Origin: an uncultured Prochlorococcus sp. | Lineage (GTDB): Bacteria; Cyanobacteriota; Cyanobacteriia; PCC-6307; Cyanobiaceae | DNA: 64,000 nucleotides | Assembly: GCA_902616595.1 (NCBI GenBank) | Contig: CACMTJ010000002.1 | Location: forward strand, 1-64,000 | Direction of reading: 5' to 3' | Part shown: in pieces, positions 43,973 through 53,020 of the stretch | How positions within the stretch are numbered: the first letter of the stretch is position 1 | How the letters are laid out: the number at the start of each line of letters is the position of its first letter | Notes under the pieces: model-generated | Told to the model about the DNA's origin: nothing | Seen by the model: only the letters and a program-made list of their open reading frames with translations | The model's database searches: none | Translations under genes and position numbers: made by a program

Positions 43973-44215
43973 CTACTTAAGTTTTAGTAAATCTAATGAT
44001 AGATATTCATTAATATAGAGAAACAGTATTGTTAAAGTTCCAATTACAGAGCCTATAAAACCTCCAAAAAAATTAACTAATAATCCAGATTGTCTAATTA
44101 TTGCTTCTTCTTTTTTTTCTTCTTCAAAATTAGGTGAATCAACTACTTTTAAGCGCTTATTGGTTGTTGGTTGTTTAAGTTGTTGGTGTCGGATGAGGGC
44201 TTCGAAATCAGGCAT
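43973..44215 (-). CDS. Small hypothetical protein with C-terminal transmembrane helix, downstream of the ParA gene
   Basis: MPDFEALIRHQQLKQP ... LLVNFFGGFIGSVIGTLTILFLYI; overlaps the ParA 3' end; start at 44215 preferred over 44239. Confidence 0.6.
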   Translation of the reverse strand: MPDFEALIRHQQLKQPTTNKRLKVVDSPNFEEEKKEEAIIRQSGLLVNFFGGFIGSVIGTLTILFLYINEYLSLDLLKLK

Positions 44216-44820
44216 GGAATTTGTGAGGCAATTGAACAATAAGCAGACCAGCCCGTCATTCGACGAGGATCTGATCTGCCTAAATCGTCTACAGCTTCAA
44301 ATACAGCATTGCCAGAGGCTTCTGCTTTATCAAATGCTGAGAGTAAGGGTATAAATGTATCAAAAACATATAAACCATAATTTTCTAGAGCTGCTTTGGC
44401 TTGTTGCGCTGCTTTTTGCTGTCTAAAATCAACTTTTACTATTACTACAGCATGGTTAACTTTTAAGTTGCTTAATAAATTAGCTAGTTCAACAGTTAAT
44501 TCTACTGATCTTGCTTTTGCAGTTGTAGGTAAGATAACTAAATCTGAACCATACGCTAAGTGTTTAAGTTCTTCTTGATCACTGCTAGCCTGGCCATCAG
44601 TTATTACAATTTCTGATGATCTTGATGCTTTAGCAGCTGAACTGACGGGGAAAACTGGAAATGGAAGATTGCCTCTTGATGCGTATGCTAAAGCAGATCT
44701 ATTCTTGTCGGCATCGACTATGCAAACTTTTTTACCTTCAGAATGCCAAACACTTGCAAGGTGAATACTTGTACAGGTCTTGGCTACCCCTCCTTTTTGT
44801 CCGCAAACGGTAATGAACAA
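44149..44820 (-). CDS. Orphan ParA/MinD-family ATPase
   Basis: CGQKGGVAKTCTSIHLA deviant Walker A, IVDADKNRSA, ILPTTAKARSVE. Confidence 0.9.
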   Translation of the reverse strand: MFITVCGQKGGVAKTCTSIHLASVWHSEGKKVCIVDADKNRSALAYASRGNLPFPVFPVSSAAKASRSSEIVITDGQASSDQEELKHLAYGSDLVILPTTAKARSVELTVELANLLSNLKVNHAVVIVKVDFRQQKAAQQAKAALENYGLYVFDTFIPLLSAFDKAEASGNAVFEAVDDLGRSDPRRMTGWSAYCSIASQIPCLISKPSSDTNNLNNQQPISA

Positions 44821-44972
44821 TTTTTTATTTTTATTTCTCTTACTTTGGAGAATAATTTCCTAATGTCAAGAGAAATTGATTTTTTCATGCTTTAAAACTT
44901 TATTTTTTGAAATATTTTAAAGAAGTTAATATTTTTAGATAACCTTATAAAGTTCCTTATTTAAATTGGCTA

Positions 44973-45935
44973 GTGAAGAAAAGAATTGGATTGGGTACGT
45001 GGTCTTGGGGGAATAAGCTTTTCTGGAATTACCAATCTACAAATGACGATGATTTACGTGAGACATATGATGAAGCGTTACGAAGAGGTTTCGATCTAAT
45101 TGATACTGCAGATTCTTACGGTACTGGGAATCTTCAGGGCAGAAGTGAATTGTTGATAGGAAAATTTTTACTAAATACTCCTTCAGCAAAGAAAAAAAGA
45201 ATTCAAGTAGCAACCAAACTTGCACCTTATCCCTGGAGAATAGGTAACAGAGGCTTTAATAAACCTTTTTTGAAAAGTTTAGAGAGACTTAATAACAAAT
45301 TAGATATAGTGCAATTACATTGGTCAACCGCAAAATACAACCCTTGGCAGGAATTAGGGCTGTTGAATAATCTTTGCGATTTAAAAGATGAAGGCTTTGA
45401 TTTTCAAATAGGCTTATCAAATATAGGCCCTAAAAGATTGATGAAATTAATTAATTTCTTAGCAAAAAGAGATCAGCACCTAAAGAGTGTTCAAATACAG
45501 TTTTCTTTGCTTGCTCCCGATTTAGGAAAACAATATCAAGTAAAAAAAATTTGCGACGAAAATAATATTGATTTCTTTGCTTATAGTCCTTTGTCCTTTG
45601 GAATACTTTGTATTGATCCAGATAAAGAAGAAAATAAAGAAAAAAGTTTTATTCGTAATTCCTTATTTGCAAACTATAAAAAACCAACATATGAATTGCG
45701 GAGGTGTCTAAAAAGAATTGCGCATCAAAGATCAGTTTCCCAAGCGCAAGTAGCAATTAATTGGTGTTGTTATCAAGGAACTATTCCATTAGTTGGGATG
45801 CGAAAAAAATCTCAAGTTATAGATGTATCTAATGTATTTAATTGGAATTTAAAAAAAAATGAATTTAAAGTACTTCAGGAAGTTTCAAAAAAATGTTTCA
45901 AAAAAATGCCGAAAAATCCTTTTTCGAGTAATTAA
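44973..45935 (+). CDS. Aldo/keto reductase
   Basis: GLGTWSWGN, GFDLIDTADSYGTG, LDIVQLHW, SPLSFG motifs; GTG start. Confidence 0.9.
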   Translation: MKKRIGLGTWSWGNKLFWNYQSTNDDDLRETYDEALRRGFDLIDTADSYGTGNLQGRSELLIGKFLLNTPSAKKKRIQVATKLAPYPWRIGNRGFNKPFLKSLERLNNKLDIVQLHWSTAKYNPWQELGLLNNLCDLKDEGFDFQIGLSNIGPKRLMKLINFLAKRDQHLKSVQIQFSLLAPDLGKQYQVKKICDENNIDFFAYSPLSFGILCIDPDKEENKEKSFIRNSLFANYKKPTYELRRCLKRIAHQRSVSQAQVAINWCCYQGTIPLVGMRKKSQVIDVSNVFNWNLKKNEFKVLQEVSKKCFKKMPKNPFSSN

Positions 45936-45943
45936 TTAAATTT

Positions 45944-46081
45944 TTAACTAGATATTTTCTTATTTTTTTTGATTTGACAACCACTATTCCATAGTTCATT
46001 AGGAAATTTTATACCAGTGAATCTAATAACTTTTGGTTTGAGATTTATTATCAAGTCATTTAGTTTTTTATTAGATTCCAT
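45944..46081 (-). CDS. Candidate small ORF (45 aa), not in the supplied track
   Basis: MESNKKLNDLIINLKPKVIRFTGIKFPNELWNSGCQIKKNKKISS; protein-like composition in a roughly 300-bp gap. Confidence 0.4.
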   Translation of the reverse strand: MESNKKLNDLIINLKPKVIRFTGIKFPNELWNSGCQIKKNKKISS

Positions 46082-46236
46082 TTTGCAAGATTGGATTTCT
46101 TAATAAGATAAATTAATTTAAAACTTATCTTCTCAGTATTTATACTTATAAAATTAAAAAAATTCTTTTTAATACAAGTAATTGCAGCAATATTTACAAA
46201 CTCATAAATTATCTACTACAACTTCTTAGTTATTTA

Positions 46237-46261
46237 AAAAAGTGGAGTCCTTCCAGACTCC
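46237..46261 (-). terminator. Intrinsic terminator of tmRNA
   Basis: Minus strand GGAGTC-TGGAAG-GACTCC-ACTTTTTT. Confidence 0.75.
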
Positions 46262-46510
46262 TTGTATCATTTGGTTGATAAGGCTGATATAACCCCATCT
46301 CCTTTAGGATCAAGCAGCAACTGGTGCTGTTTGACGGGAGAAACTAACGATTTTGTTAGCATTTGTGTTTTTGCTCTAACCGAGCCGGCTTCAGTCACCT
46401 TCCTTATGCCCCGTCGAAACCATTGCAACCCCAAATAGTGGAGTTGAGCGGAATCGAACCGCTGTCCGAAACATCGGTTGAGATCACCTAGTCCAATTGG
46501 ACATTTATAT
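46241..46510 (-). ncRNA. ssrA: tmRNA, permuted two-piece type: acceptor piece precedes coding piece; tag ANKIVSFSRQTAPVAA
   Basis: Minus strand: GGACAGCGGTTCGATTCCGCTCAACTCCA (acceptor, CCA at 46439) followed by GGGGTTGCAATGGTTTCGACGGGG...GCTAACAAAATCGTTAGTTTCTCCCGTCAAACAGCACCAGTTGCTGCTTGA. Confidence 0.93.
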
Positions 46511-46561
46511 TCTGACAGGCAAAATGGTTATTGAATAGTTTTTTACTAAGTTTTATCGTAT

Positions 46562-47686
46562 ATGAATGTAGTGGCATCATCTCCGGAGGGACTAGAGAAA
46601 TCTTTAGCAGAAGAAATTTCAAATTTAGGCGGCTTTAATATTAATACTTATAAAAGATTTATTAATTTTGAATGTGATTTTGAAACTTTTTATAGAGTTC
46701 ATTTCTATTCCAGATTAGCTTTTCGTTTTTATAGAGAAATTGCAAGTTTTAATTGCTATGACAAGCAATCTTTATATGCGGGGGTTAGAGATTCATTTGA
46801 TTGGTTAAATTGGTTGCATTTTGATAAAACGTTTAATGTTCAAGTGACTGGGAGAACATCTTCTTTAAGTCATACTCATTTCACTGCTCTTGAAGTAAAA
46901 AATTCTATAACTGATTTGCAACAGGCAGTTTGGAATAAAAGATCAAATATTGCTCTAGCTAATCCTGATTTTATAATTCATCTGCATTTGAATAATAATA
47001 AAGCAATTCTCAGTCTTCAAAGCAGCGTTGAAAGCTTACACAAAAGAGGCTATAGACCCGCAATTGGAAATGCTCCATTAAAAGAAAATTTAGCTTCTGG
47101 ATTGATAAATATGACTCAATGGAATGGCAAAGTTCCATTAATAGATTTTATGTGCGGCTCGGGAACTTTTTTAATTGAGGCAGTCAACCAATACCTTGGA
47201 GTTCCCATAAATATTGATCAAGTATATCTTTTTGAGAATTGGTTGGACTTTAGGAAAGATATTTATCTTAATGAAAAAAATAAGGCAAAAAATAAAATTA
47301 TAAATTATGAAAAATTGCCAACAATAATAGGATGTGAAATTAATAAAAAGGTTTTTGAGCAGGCGAATGTAAACATATCATTAGCTGGACTAGAAAATTA
47401 TATTGAGCTTATAAATAATGATTTTTTAGCACTTCAATTAAGTTGCACACCTGGGATAATCATATGTAATCCTCCATACGGCAAAAAATTAGGCGATGAA
47501 AATGAATTGATTTATTTATATGAACAAATGGGACTCTTTCTAAAGAATAATTTTTCAGGTTGGGAATTTTGGCTGCTAAGTGGGAATCCACAACTAACAA
47601 AATATTTGAAAATGAAATCTTCATTGAAAATTCCTGTTAGTAATGGGGGAATAGATTGTAGATGGATAAAGTATTTAATAAGGTAA
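46562..47686 (+). CDS. THUMP-containing class I SAM-dependent RNA methyltransferase (RlmL/UPF0020 family)
   Basis: VVASSPEGLEKSLAEEI, HKRGYRPAIGNAPLKENLASGLI, DFMCGSGTFLIEA, CNPPYGKKL (NPPY). Confidence 0.9.
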   Translation: MNVVASSPEGLEKSLAEEISNLGGFNINTYKRFINFECDFETFYRVHFYSRLAFRFYREIASFNCYDKQSLYAGVRDSFDWLNWLHFDKTFNVQVTGRTSSLSHTHFTALEVKNSITDLQQAVWNKRSNIALANPDFIIHLHLNNNKAILSLQSSVESLHKRGYRPAIGNAPLKENLASGLINMTQWNGKVPLIDFMCGSGTFLIEAVNQYLGVPINIDQVYLFENWLDFRKDIYLNEKNKAKNKIINYEKLPTIIGCEINKKVFEQANVNISLAGLENYIELINNDFLALQLSCTPGIIICNPPYGKKLGDENELIYLYEQMGLFLKNNFSGWEFWLLSGNPQLTKYLKMKSSLKIPVSNGGIDCRWIKYLIR

Positions 47687-47687
47687 T

Positions 47688-48089
47688 TTATTTTTTGCCT
47701 AAAACGGCTTTTGTTGTCTTGCCTAAACCCTCTAATGTTTGAGGAAGATATGGTCCTTTGGCTAATTTTCCTCCAAGTTTCAAACTTAAGCCTGCAAGAA
47801 CTAAATCGATAAATATTATGAGTAATAAATTATATTCAATGTTCCAGTTATTATATTTTGTTAGAAAAAGGTAGAAAATAATATGGATGCAAATTAGTAC
47901 TAATAATAATAATATGCTGCCAATTGCCAAAAATATTCCACCACTAATTAATCTTCTTTTTTCTCTATCTACTTCTTGAAGAGCTATTCTTACATGCAAA
48001 TCCATAACTGAACTTGCAATCGCTGAAATTCTGGAGGCGGTATTTGCAAAGTTTTTATTTTTTGGTTTTTCCATATTATTTTCTACCAC
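47688..48089 (-). CDS. Phage-holin-family-like membrane protein (conserved cyanobacterial, likely not phage)
   Basis: Two TM segments ISGGIFLAIGSILLLLVLICIHIIFYLFL, LLLIIFIDLVLAGLSLKLGGKL. Confidence 0.6.
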   Translation of the reverse strand: MVENNMEKPKNKNFANTASRISAIASSVMDLHVRIALQEVDREKRRLISGGIFLAIGSILLLLVLICIHIIFYLFLTKYNNWNIEYNLLLIIFIDLVLAGLSLKLGGKLAKGPYLPQTLEGLGKTTKAVLGKK

Positions 48090-48537
48090 TGTTTAGGAGC
48101 GTTCCTATTAGTAAACCAATACCAGCCGCAATAGCTATAGATAATAATGGTTTTTTTCTGATAGGACTTTCTATTTTTGGTCTAAGTGTATTATTAAGTT
48201 CTTCTAATAATTCTTCCAATTGACTTTCTATAGGCTCAATTTTTTCTGATATTTCCCAATTATTTTCTCTTATTGAATCAATTATTTCAAATAGTTGGCT
48301 TTTTATTCTAATTGCTGAGGTTCCACTATGGCTTGCTATTACTTCAACTAAATCGTCAAGACTCCCTTTTGTGGCTTCAAGGGTTTGTTGTGCGATGTTA
48401 GGCCATTTTTCTTTTATTAGAGGTATTAAACTGTCAATTTTTTCGAGTAACCATTTTTCCGAGAGAACCTCTCTTTCAGGAAGATTAGAGTTATCTTCTT
48501 TATCTTCTACTTCTTTGGGAGGATGGTAAGTCTCCAT
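48076..48537 (-). CDS. DUF883/YqjD-like membrane-anchored protein
   Basis: Long helical N-term and C-terminal Gly-rich TM KPLLSIAIAAGIGLLIGTLLNSGRK. Confidence 0.6.
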   Translation of the reverse strand: METYHPPKEVEDKEDNSNLPEREVLSEKWLLEKIDSLIPLIKEKWPNIAQQTLEATKGSLDDLVEVIASHSGTSAIRIKSQLFEIIDSIRENNWEISEKIEPIESQLEELLEELNNTLRPKIESPIRKKPLLSIAIAAGIGLLIGTLLNSGRK

Positions 48538-48707
48538 TATTCAAACGTATTTATTTTAAGATTAGACCCTATTTTCTTAATTTGGAACCCTTATCTAAAT
48601 AATTGTGGGATTTATATAGAATAAAAACATATAAAAGTTTATTTACATTTTATTTATCTACTCTGTTCTGCAAGAAGCTTTTGTTAAGCTATTACTGGAA
48701 TTATTAA

Positions 48708-48863
48708 ATGAGTTTAAATTTCATCATGGATATTACATTTGCATCATTAATTTTTGCATCTCGCACAATCCCTACAGATTTTGGATTAGTAGCTGCAGCT
48801 ATCGCTGGAGCTGGAAGTTTGCTATTCATCGCTTTAAGATTTGTTCCTGATGCAGGTAATTAA
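48708..48863 (+). CDS. Small hydrophobic membrane peptide (51 aa), not in supplied track; possible thylakoid/photosystem small subunit, unassigned
   Basis: MSLNFIMDITFASLIFASRTIPTDFGLVAAAIAGAGSLLFIALRFVPDAGN, one TM helix; alternative start 48726. Confidence 0.65.
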   Translation: MSLNFIMDITFASLIFASRTIPTDFGLVAAAIAGAGSLLFIALRFVPDAGN

Positions 48864-48945
48864 ATAAAAGGGACTATCTTTAAGAAAAATATCTTTATCT
48901 AAGCTTTGTTTTGCAAAAAGATTTAATTTGTTTATCAACTACATA

Positions 48946-49308
48946 ATGGATAAATGGGTTTTGTTGGAACATGAAGTTTATAATTCTAAGTCTAAAGATA
49001 TTCATTATGATTTTCTTGTTGAAAATGGAATAGATTGTTTAACTTGGAAATTTTTAAAACTACCTTTATTAAATCAAGCTTCTATAGAAATTACTAAGCA
49101 GTCAAATCATAGACTTATATGGCTATCTAGGATAGAGCATGAACTTTCTGATAATAGAGGTTTTGTAAAAAGAATTGATCATGGAATATTTAAAAACGTT
49201 TCTACAGAGTTGGACTCTGAAAATTATCGATTCATTTTGGATGGTGAACTTCTTTCTGGTTTGTTTGAAATTTCGGCTAATTCTTGTAGATTGAGCAAAA
49301 ATTATTAA
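48946..49308 (+). CDS. Small protein resembling the LigD 3'-phosphoesterase (PE) domain
   Basis: LEHEV...IHYDFLVENG...LTWKF...RIEHELSDNRG...IDHGIFK...YRFILDGELLSGLFEI follows the LigD-PE motif order. Confidence 0.55.
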   Translation: MDKWVLLEHEVYNSKSKDIHYDFLVENGIDCLTWKFLKLPLLNQASIEITKQSNHRLIWLSRIEHELSDNRGFVKRIDHGIFKNVSTELDSENYRFILDGELLSGLFEISANSCRLSKNY

Positions 49309-49384
49309 TATTCATTTATAAATAAACGTAATATTTCTATTGAGAATTTTTGCAAATTAGTTATTCTTATTTAGCTATTGAGAC

Positions 49385-52300
49385 TTGAGATTGGTACATA
49401 TCAATCAGGTCGAGTTTGAAAATTTTAAATCTTTTGGGGGAAATGTAAAAATTCCTCTTGAAGAAGGTTTCACAGTGGTTACGGGCCCTAACGGTTCTGG
49501 GAAAAGTAATATTTTAGATGGAATTTTATTCTGTTTAGGTCTAGCTAATAGTAGAGGGATGAGGGCTGAAAGATTACCAGATCTAATAAATAACTCCAAA
49601 GTTAAAGAGGGTAAGTCATCAGAAACATCTGTATCAGTAAAATTTAATATTCAAGATTGGTCTCCCAGAGAGGACCTTCCGCCTTTGGAACTAGAAGAAG
49701 AAGAAATTGCCCTTAATAAAGGTCAAAAAGAATGGGAAGTTTCTAGAAAATTAAGGCTTATGCCAGGTGGTTCTTATGCTTCTACTTATACTTCTGATGG
49801 TAAACAATGTACCTTGCAACAAATACAGAGAATATTAAGAGATATTAGTGTTGATCCTGAGGGCAGCAATGTTGTTATGCAGGGTGATGTAACAAGAATA
49901 GTATCAATGAATAATAAGGAGAGGAGAAATCTTATTGATGAATTAGCAGGAGTCGCACTTTTTGATACAAGAATAGAACAAACTAATGCAAAATTAAATG
50001 ACGTTTTCGAAAGACAAGAAAGATGTGAAATTTTAGAAAATGAATTGCAATCTAGTAAAAATAAGCTTGAAAAAGAATATGAAAAAGCAAAGCGATATAA
50101 AGAGTTAAAGGCAAAACTATTGCAAATAACTGAATTAGAGAAAGTTCTTATTTTTGAAAAACAAGTTAAGCATGTTGAATCTATAGAAAAAAAAGAAAGT
50201 GAAATTGAAAAAAATAAAATCTTGTTTAAAAAAGAAAAAGAATCTATTAGTAAAGAAATATTAGTTTTAGAAGATGCTTTAAAAATACTTGTTGATGAGC
50301 TTAAGGAGAAAGGAGAGGATAAATTGATAAAAGTTAATTCTGATATTGGAAGTATTAATTCTAGCTTGAGAGAACTTGATAGGATATCAAGTCTGAATAA
50401 AGAAGAAGGTATTAAATTACAAAAACAGAGAGATGAAATTGCAATTTCTAAGAGGAATATCGAGTCAGAAAAGATGAGACAAGAAAATTTCGATGATAAT
50501 TTTTTAAATCAATTGAACTTGCAAATTGACGATCTTACTTTAAAACACAAACTATCAAGAAAAAAACTTTCTGATGCGGCTGGAGAATCTGGAGAATTCT
50601 CAAAACAAAGTATCAAATTAAATGCTGAGCTTGACAGTATAAAAAATCAAATTAATCCTTTGGAAATAAAAAAAAGGAAAATTGAAGAAGAAACTATTCA
50701 AAATAATATTCAAAAAGATGAGATATTGTCACAGATCGAATCCTTAGACTTAGAAAAGCAGAAACTTTTTCAGGGAAATCAAAGAAAAAAAGAGACATCC
50801 GATACAAAGAATAAAAACTTGGCAAGTAATAGCGCAGAAATTAATTCTTTAAAAAATGAAATCGATTTATTAATTAAAACTAAATCAAGGCTAATTAACG
50901 AGCAATTAAGGCTTGAAAAGGATTTATCTAGATTCGAAAGCAGGAAGGAAGCTTTAAACGAATCTAGAGGTTCATATGCTCTCAGAATTCTCTTAGAGGC
51001 AGGGTTAGAGGGTATACATGGTTATGTAGCTCAACTTGGAGAGGTCAGTGAGAAAAATAGATATGCATTAGAAATTGCTGCTGGAAATAGGTTAGGACAA
51101 ATTGTTGTTGATAATGATCATATTGCTGCAAAAGCAATTGAAATTCTTAAAAAGAAGAAAGCGGGAAGATTAACTTTTTTACCTTTAAATAGAATTAAAA
51201 GTCAAAAAAAGAATTATGCAATTTCAAGATTTGAAAATAACAGGGAAAATGGATTTATTGATAAAGCTATTAATCTAATTACTTTTGATGAAGTTTATTC
51301 AGATGTTTTTCGATATGTTTTTGGAGATACTTTGGTTTTTTCAGACTTATCCTCAGCTAGGTTATCTACACAAAAAAATAGGTTGGTTACCTTAAGTGGT
51401 GAACTATTAGAAGCAAGTGGTGCTATTACAGGAGGCAGTAAGTTAAATAAAGATTTGGCTTATAGGTTTGGAATTAATAATGATAATGATGATTCCAGTC
51501 CTATAAAAGAAAGATTATTAGTTATAGAAGAAGCTTTAAAAGAGTCAAATAATGATTTGATACTAAAAAATAATAGACTTAGTATATTAAATTCTAACCG
51601 CAGTCAAATAATTGAGGATTGTGCCTCATTTAATAAAGAAATTGAAGTAAATCAAGATTCTCTTAAAGCTGTCTCGCAAAGAATTGAGGATTGTAAATCG
51701 AGAGTAAATAAACTTGATACTGCTAATAATTTATTAGTTAACGAGTTAGGTCATTTAAAAAATCAATTGAAGCCTTATCACGATAAGTTTGATCAACTGC
51801 AAACCATTCAAAAGGCAAATTATGAAAAAAATCAAAAATCATCATTAATAGCTTTTAATGACGATTTTAATAATCTTGATAAAAAACTTGAATTACTTAT
51901 TAAAGAGAGAAATACATTACTAGATAAAAAGAATCAATTTGCTTTAAATAAAGAGCGTATCAATAATTCATTAAAAATTACTTTACTACAAGAAAAAAAC
52001 TTGCAGGAATCTATTAAACAACTCGCAATTTCTCATAGTGAATGGATAGAAAAAAGGGATCAATTTAAAAAAGAGCTTTTAGATCTCGATAATCAAAAAA
52101 ATTCTCTAGAGAAGAATTTAGGTTTATTGAGAAGGAAAAGAGATGAATTAAACTCTTCAATTTCAAATAAAAGGCAAGAATATAATAACTATCTGTTAAA
52201 GCTTGAATATCTTGAAAGGGATATGCATTCCCTTAAAGAAGAGATGAGGAGCGAGAAAATAAAATTAGAAAATTATAAAAAAGATCTACCTAATCCTTCC

Positions 52301-52975
52301 CCGGAGTTTGGAGAATATGAAGGGAAGAGTCTTGAATCTTTGCAATCAGAAATTTCGATTATAAATGCAAAATTAGAAAGCTTAGAACCTGTCAATATGT
52401 TAGCTCTTGATGAACTAGAAGAATTAATTGAGAGATTAAATGGTTTGCGAGAAAAATTAGAAATTCTATCTAATGAAAGATCTGAATTATTGCTGAGAAT
52501 AGAAACTGTATCTACGATGCGTCAAGAAGCTTTTATGCAAGCATTTACAGAAGTTGATAGACATTTTAGAGAAATTTTTGCAAATTTATCTGATGGAGAT
52601 GGATTTCTTCAACTTGAAAATCCTAATTCTCCTTTAGAAGGAGGATTAACTTTAGTGGCTCATCCCAAGGGAAAAAATGTCAGAAGATTAGCGTCTATGT
52701 CTGGTGGTGAAAAATCGTTAACTGCTTTAAGTTTTTTATTTGCTTTGCAAAAGTATAAGCCTTCACCTTTTTATGCATTAGACGAGGTTGATAGTTTTTT
52801 AGATGGTATTAATGTTGAAAGGTTGTCAAAACTAATATCAAATCAGTCATCAAATGCTCAATTTATAGTCGTAAGTCATAGAAGGCCTATGATTAGTGCA
52901 TCTGAACGAACAATAGGGGTTGCGCAAGCAAGAGGAGCTAATACTCAAGTTCTTGGGTTACCAAATGCTGCATAA
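49385..52975 (+). CDS. smc: Chromosome segregation protein SMC
   Basis: FKSFGG, GPNGSGKSNILDGILFCLG Walker A, hinge, LASMSGGEKSLTALSFLFALQ signature, YALDEVDSFLDG Walker B. Confidence 0.97.
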   Translation: MRLVHINQVEFENFKSFGGNVKIPLEEGFTVVTGPNGSGKSNILDGILFCLGLANSRGMRAERLPDLINNSKVKEGKSSETSVSVKFNIQDWSPREDLPPLELEEEEIALNKGQKEWEVSRKLRLMPGGSYASTYTSDGKQCTLQQIQRILRDISVDPEGSNVVMQGDVTRIVSMNNKERRNLIDELAGVALFDTRIEQTNAKLNDVFERQERCEILENELQSSKNKLEKEYEKAKRYKELKAKLLQITELEKVLIFEKQVKHVESIEKKESEIEKNKILFKKEKESISKEILVLEDALKILVDELKEKGEDKLIKVNSDIGSINSSLRELDRISSLNKEEGIKLQKQRDEIAISKRNIESEKMRQENFDDNFLNQLNLQIDDLTLKHKLSRKKLSDAAGESGEFSKQSIKLNAELDSIKNQINPLEIKKRKIEEETIQNNIQKDEILSQIESLDLEKQKLFQGNQRKKETSDTKNKNLASNSAEINSLKNEIDLLIKTKSRLINEQLRLEKDLSRFESRKEALNESRGSYALRILLEAGLEGIHGYVAQLGEVSEKNRYALEIAAGNRLGQIVVDNDHIAAKAIEILKKKKAGRLTFLPLNRIKSQKKNYAISRFENNRENGFIDKAINLITFDEVYSDVFRYVFGDTLVFSDLSSARLSTQKNRLVTLSGELLEASGAITGGSKLNKDLAYRFGINNDNDDSSPIKERLLVIEEALKESNNDLILKNNRLSILNSNRSQIIEDCASFNKEIEVNQDSLKAVSQRIEDCKSRVNKLDTANNLLVNELGHLKNQLKPYHDKFDQLQTIQKANYEKNQKSSLIAFNDDFNNLDKKLELLIKERNTLLDKKNQFALNKERINNSLKITLLQEKNLQESIKQLAISHSEWIEKRDQFKKELLDLDNQKNSLEKNLGLLRRKRDELNSSISNKRQEYNNYLLKLEYLERDMHSLKEEMRSEKIKLENYKKDLPNPSPEFGEYEGKSLESLQSEISIINAKLESLEPVNMLALDELEELIERLNGLREKLEILSNERSELLLRIETVSTMRQEAFMQAFTEVDRHFREIFANLSDGDGFLQLENPNSPLEGGLTLVAHPKGKNVRRLASMSGGEKSLTALSFLFALQKYKPSPFYALDEVDSFLDGINVERLSKLISNQSSNAQFIVVSHRRPMISASERTIGVAQARGANTQVLGLPNAA

Positions 52976-53020
52976 ACACACTTTTTTAAATTTATACGTC
53001 AGAATGATAAAAAGAAATTT

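Larger units (their letters stand above)
42289..43980 (+). mobile_element. Putative small integrase-less genomic element inserted at argJ 3' end; bounded by duplicated argJ terminus
   Basis: VEINSEYTT* encoded at 42289-42318 and again at 43951-43980; identical 14-mer AATAGCGAATATAC; phased TGTGATTAT tandem repeats near both ends; single cargo CDS. Confidence 0.6.

Noticed and set aside
47688-48089. Holin-like protein as evidence of a prophage
   Set aside because: No other phage genes nearby; this family is a common chromosomal membrane protein in cyanobacteria, paired here with a DUF883-like gene.
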